A DNA stretch of 7,589 nucleotides. Source: Lachnospiraceae bacterium (lineage in GTDB: Bacteria; Bacillota; Clostridia; Lachnospirales; Lachnospiraceae). Both the position numbers and the translations under genes were made by a program. The DNA lies in assembly GCA_900767585.1 (NCBI GenBank), contig CAAFZP010000020.1:1-7589 (forward strand), written 5' to 3'. Shown here in pieces: positions 5,846 through 7,589 of this stretch (the first letter of the stretch is position 1; each line of letters begins with the position of its first letter). The notes below the pieces were generated by a model, which saw only the letters and a list, made by a program, of their open reading frames with translations, made no database searches and was not told the DNA's origin.

Positions 5846-6784
5846 CTAATTACCAGCCATCTGTGCAGCAACTTCAGCAGCAAAGTCTTCGTTCTTCTTC
5901 TCAAGACCTTCGCCTGTCTCAAAACGTACAAACTGCTTGATTGCAAGCTTGCATCCGTTTGCCTTTGCTACATTTTCTACATACTTGGCAACGTTCTCCT
6001 TGTTCTCAGCCTTTACATACTCCTGCTCAAGCAGACATACTTCCTTCAATTCCTTGTTCAAACGGCCCTGAACCATCTTCTCGATGATATTATCAGGCTT
6101 GTTTGCATTCTTAGGATCGTTCTTTGCCTGTGCAACAAGAATCTCAAGCTCATGAGCCTTGTATTCCTCAGATACTTCATCTGTAGAAACGTACTTTGGA
6201 TTCATAGCTGCAACCTGCATAGCAACGTTCTTCAGGCACTCATCAATTGCCTCACCAGAAGCATCTGTATCAGCCTCTACAAGAACGCCAATCTTTCCAC
6301 CTGCATGGATATAAGAAACAACCTGTCCGTCTGTATCAATCTTAGCAAAACGACGGATGTTCATGTTCTCACCGATCTTTGCAACCATAGCTGCATGCTT
6401 CTCTTCTACTGTCATAGATGGATCAAGTGCCCACTTCTCTGCCTTCAGAGCATCCACATCCTGTACATCTGTAGAAACGATCTGATCAACGATTTCCTTT
6501 ACATATGTCTGGAATACTTCGTTCTTAGCAACGAAATCTGTCTCTGCATTTACTTCAACCATAGCTGCCTTCTTACCGCCATCAACAACTGTTGTCATAA
6601 CGATACCTTCTGCAGCAATTCTTCCTGCCTTCTTAGCAGCAGTTGCAAGTCCTTTCTCGCGAAGGAACTCCATTGCCTTGTCAAAATTGCCGTCTGTCTC
6701 TGTAAGAGCCTTCTTACAGTCCATCATTCCAGCGCCAGACATCTCTCTTAACTCTTTTACCATACTAGCTGTAATAGCTGCCAT
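5846..6784 (-). CDS. tsf: Translation elongation factor Ts
   Basis: EF-Ts is the guanine-nucleotide exchange factor that releases GDP from EF-Tu in the cytosol, so that EF-Tu can bind GTP and aminoacyl-tRNA again. The 312-residue product begins with the UBA-like N-terminal domain, including MSGAGMMDCKKAL at 15-27. The EF-Tu contact motif TDFVAKN follows at 82-88. The central and C-terminal dimerisation-type regions follow. It is longer than the E. coli protein (283 residues); the additional length lies in a charged, Lys/Asn-rich stretch at about 195-260, as is common in Clostridia. AGGAGG lies eight bases before the ATG. It follows rpsB by 33 bases in the usual rpsB-tsf order and is closed by a terminator at 5779-5820. 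Identification is secure. Confidence 0.99.
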   Translation of the reverse strand: MAAITASMVKELREMSGAGMMDCKKALTETDGNFDKAMEFLREKGLATAAKKAGRIAAEGIVMTTVVDGGKKAAMVEVNAETDFVAKNEVFQTYVKEIVDQIVSTDVQDVDALKAEKWALDPSMTVEEKHAAMVAKIGENMNIRRFAKIDTDGQVVSYIHAGGKIGVLVEADTDASGEAIDECLKNVAMQVAAMNPKYVSTDEVSEEYKAHELEILVAQAKNDPKNANKPDNIIEKMVQGRLNKELKEVCLLEQEYVKAENKENVAKYVENVAKANGCKLAIKQFVRFETGEGLEKKNEDFAAEVAAQMAGN

Positions 6785-6817
6785 TTTTTTGTCCTCCTAA
6801 ACCGATACTTCTTACTC

Positions 6818-7552
6818 TTACTCTGCGTCAGCCTCTGCAGATTCAGCTTCTTCAGCTGTCTCAACATCTGCACCCTGGTTTGCCTCGATAACAGCATCTG
6901 CCATCTTAGAAACGATCAGCTTTACAGCTCTGATAGCATCATCGTTACCTGGAATTACATAATCCAGTTCTTCCGGATCACAGTTTGTATCTGCGATACC
7001 AACAAGTGGAATTCCAAGTGTGTGTGCCTCATGTACGCAGTTTCTCTCTTTGCGAGGATCTACGATAAAGATCATGTCAGGAATGTCCTTCATATCCTTG
7101 ATACCGCCAAGGTTCTTCTGAAGCTTCTCCATCTCCTTCTTGATCTCGATAACTTCCTTCTTAGGTAATACATCAAATGTACCATCCTGCTCCATTGCTT
7201 CGTACTTCTCAAGCTTTGCAATTCTTGTCTTGATTGTCTCGAAGTTTGTAAGCATACCACCTAACCATCTCTGGTTTACATAGTACATACCACATCTCTC
7301 AGCCTCAGCCTTGATAGAATCCTGTGCCTGCTTCTTTGTACCAACGAAAAGAATCTTTCCGCCGTTTGCTGCGCAGTCAAGAACTGCCTTGTAAGCCTCG
7401 TCTACCTTGCCAACAGACTTCTGAAGATCGATAATGTAGATACCGTTACGCTCAGTATAAATATACTCAGCCATCTTAGGGTTCCATCTTCTTGTCTGAT
7501 GTCCGAAGTGAACCCCTGCCTCAAGTAACTGTTTCATTGAAATTACGCTCAT
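6818..7552 (-). CDS. rpsB: 30S ribosomal protein S2
   Basis: S2 is a late-assembling protein of the small ribosomal subunit, needed with S1-type factors for mRNA binding. The 244-residue product starts with MKQLLEAGVHFGHQTRRWNP (6-25). It contains FVGTKKQA (69-76), QRWLGGMLTNF (94-104) and IADTNCDP (186-193), all typical of bacterial S2. The last 17 or so residues form an acidic Glu/Ala tail, a common clostridial extension. The RBS GGAGG (7564-7560) lies seven bases before the ATG. It leads the rpsB-tsf unit. Its promoter, and any autoregulatory leader of the kind known for rpsB in other bacteria, would lie beyond the right edge. Confidence 0.99.
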   Translation of the reverse strand: MSVISMKQLLEAGVHFGHQTRRWNPKMAEYIYTERNGIYIIDLQKSVGKVDEAYKAVLDCAANGGKILFVGTKKQAQDSIKAEAERCGMYYVNQRWLGGMLTNFETIKTRIAKLEKYEAMEQDGTFDVLPKKEVIEIKKEMEKLQKNLGGIKDMKDIPDMIFIVDPRKERNCVHEAHTLGIPLVGIADTNCDPEELDYVIPGNDDAIRAVKLIVSKMADAVIEANQGADVETAEEAESAEADAE

Positions 7553-7589
7553 TTTGATACCTCCATTGGTTAATTAATCTTTTGCAAGC
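7553..7589 (-). other. Start of the rpsB leader, cut by the window edge
   Basis: Only 37 bases upstream of rpsB are present. They hold GGAGG at 7564-7560 and an AT-rich TTAATTAA palindrome at 7570-7577. No promoter or structured leader can be judged from this length. Confidence 0.6.

Noticed and set aside
6152..6751. 199-codon plus-strand frame opposite tsf
   Set aside because: It is an antisense frame of a highly expressed gene with biased codons. The translation is Cys/Leu/Ser-rich with no family resemblance.

Overview
The window is chromosomal DNA from a low-to-mid GC Gram-positive bacterium, most likely a member of the Lachnospiraceae (class Clostridia). Evidence: an EF-Ts of 312 residues and an S2 with an acidic Glu/Ala tail, both of clostridial type; strong AGGAGG-type ribosome binding sites before nearly every gene; a heterodimeric ABC exporter whose second subunit has a Gly/Pro/Arg-rich N-terminus; and a surface protein of the choice-of-anchor A family as found in gut Firmicutes. 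The species cannot be named from the sequence. All six genes read on the minus strand, so they are listed here from the right edge leftwards.

Right side (7589 to 5779): rpsB (ribosomal protein S2) and tsf (EF-Ts) form a translation operon. It ends in a clear intrinsic terminator and is not followed directly by pyrH/frr.

Middle (5740 to 1354): first a HAD-family phosphatase of the phosphoglycolate phosphatase type (start corrected to 5725). Next comes a 122-base gap that carries a nearly perfect CIRCE element, the operator of the heat-shock repressor HrcA. It overlaps the -35 box of a plausible sigma-A promoter. That promoter drives two ABC exporter half-transporters joined by a TAATG stop/start. 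Their motifs complement each other: subunit 1 has Asp for the catalytic Glu and Gln for the switch His, and subunit 2 has a degenerate LSQGQ signature. Together they give one competent and one degenerate ATP site, as in TM287/288, BmrCD and LmrCD.

Left side (1353 to 1): a leader with a possible promoter and a 17-bp hairpin followed by five U and then at once the start codon of a surface protein. The hairpin looks like a terminator and also buries the ribosome binding site of that gene. The gene encodes a signal sequence (lipobox-like IIGC), three 10-residue repeats, a choice-of-anchor A adhesive domain and a Thr/Glu/Pro stalk built of 18-bp DNA repeats. It is open at the left edge, so its anchor is not visible.

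The two most notable points are the HrcA-type operator in front of a multidrug-type exporter, which would tie export to protein-folding stress, and the terminator-like, RBS-masking hairpin that abuts the adhesin start codon. No RNA genes, mobile elements, CRISPR arrays or attachment sites were seen.
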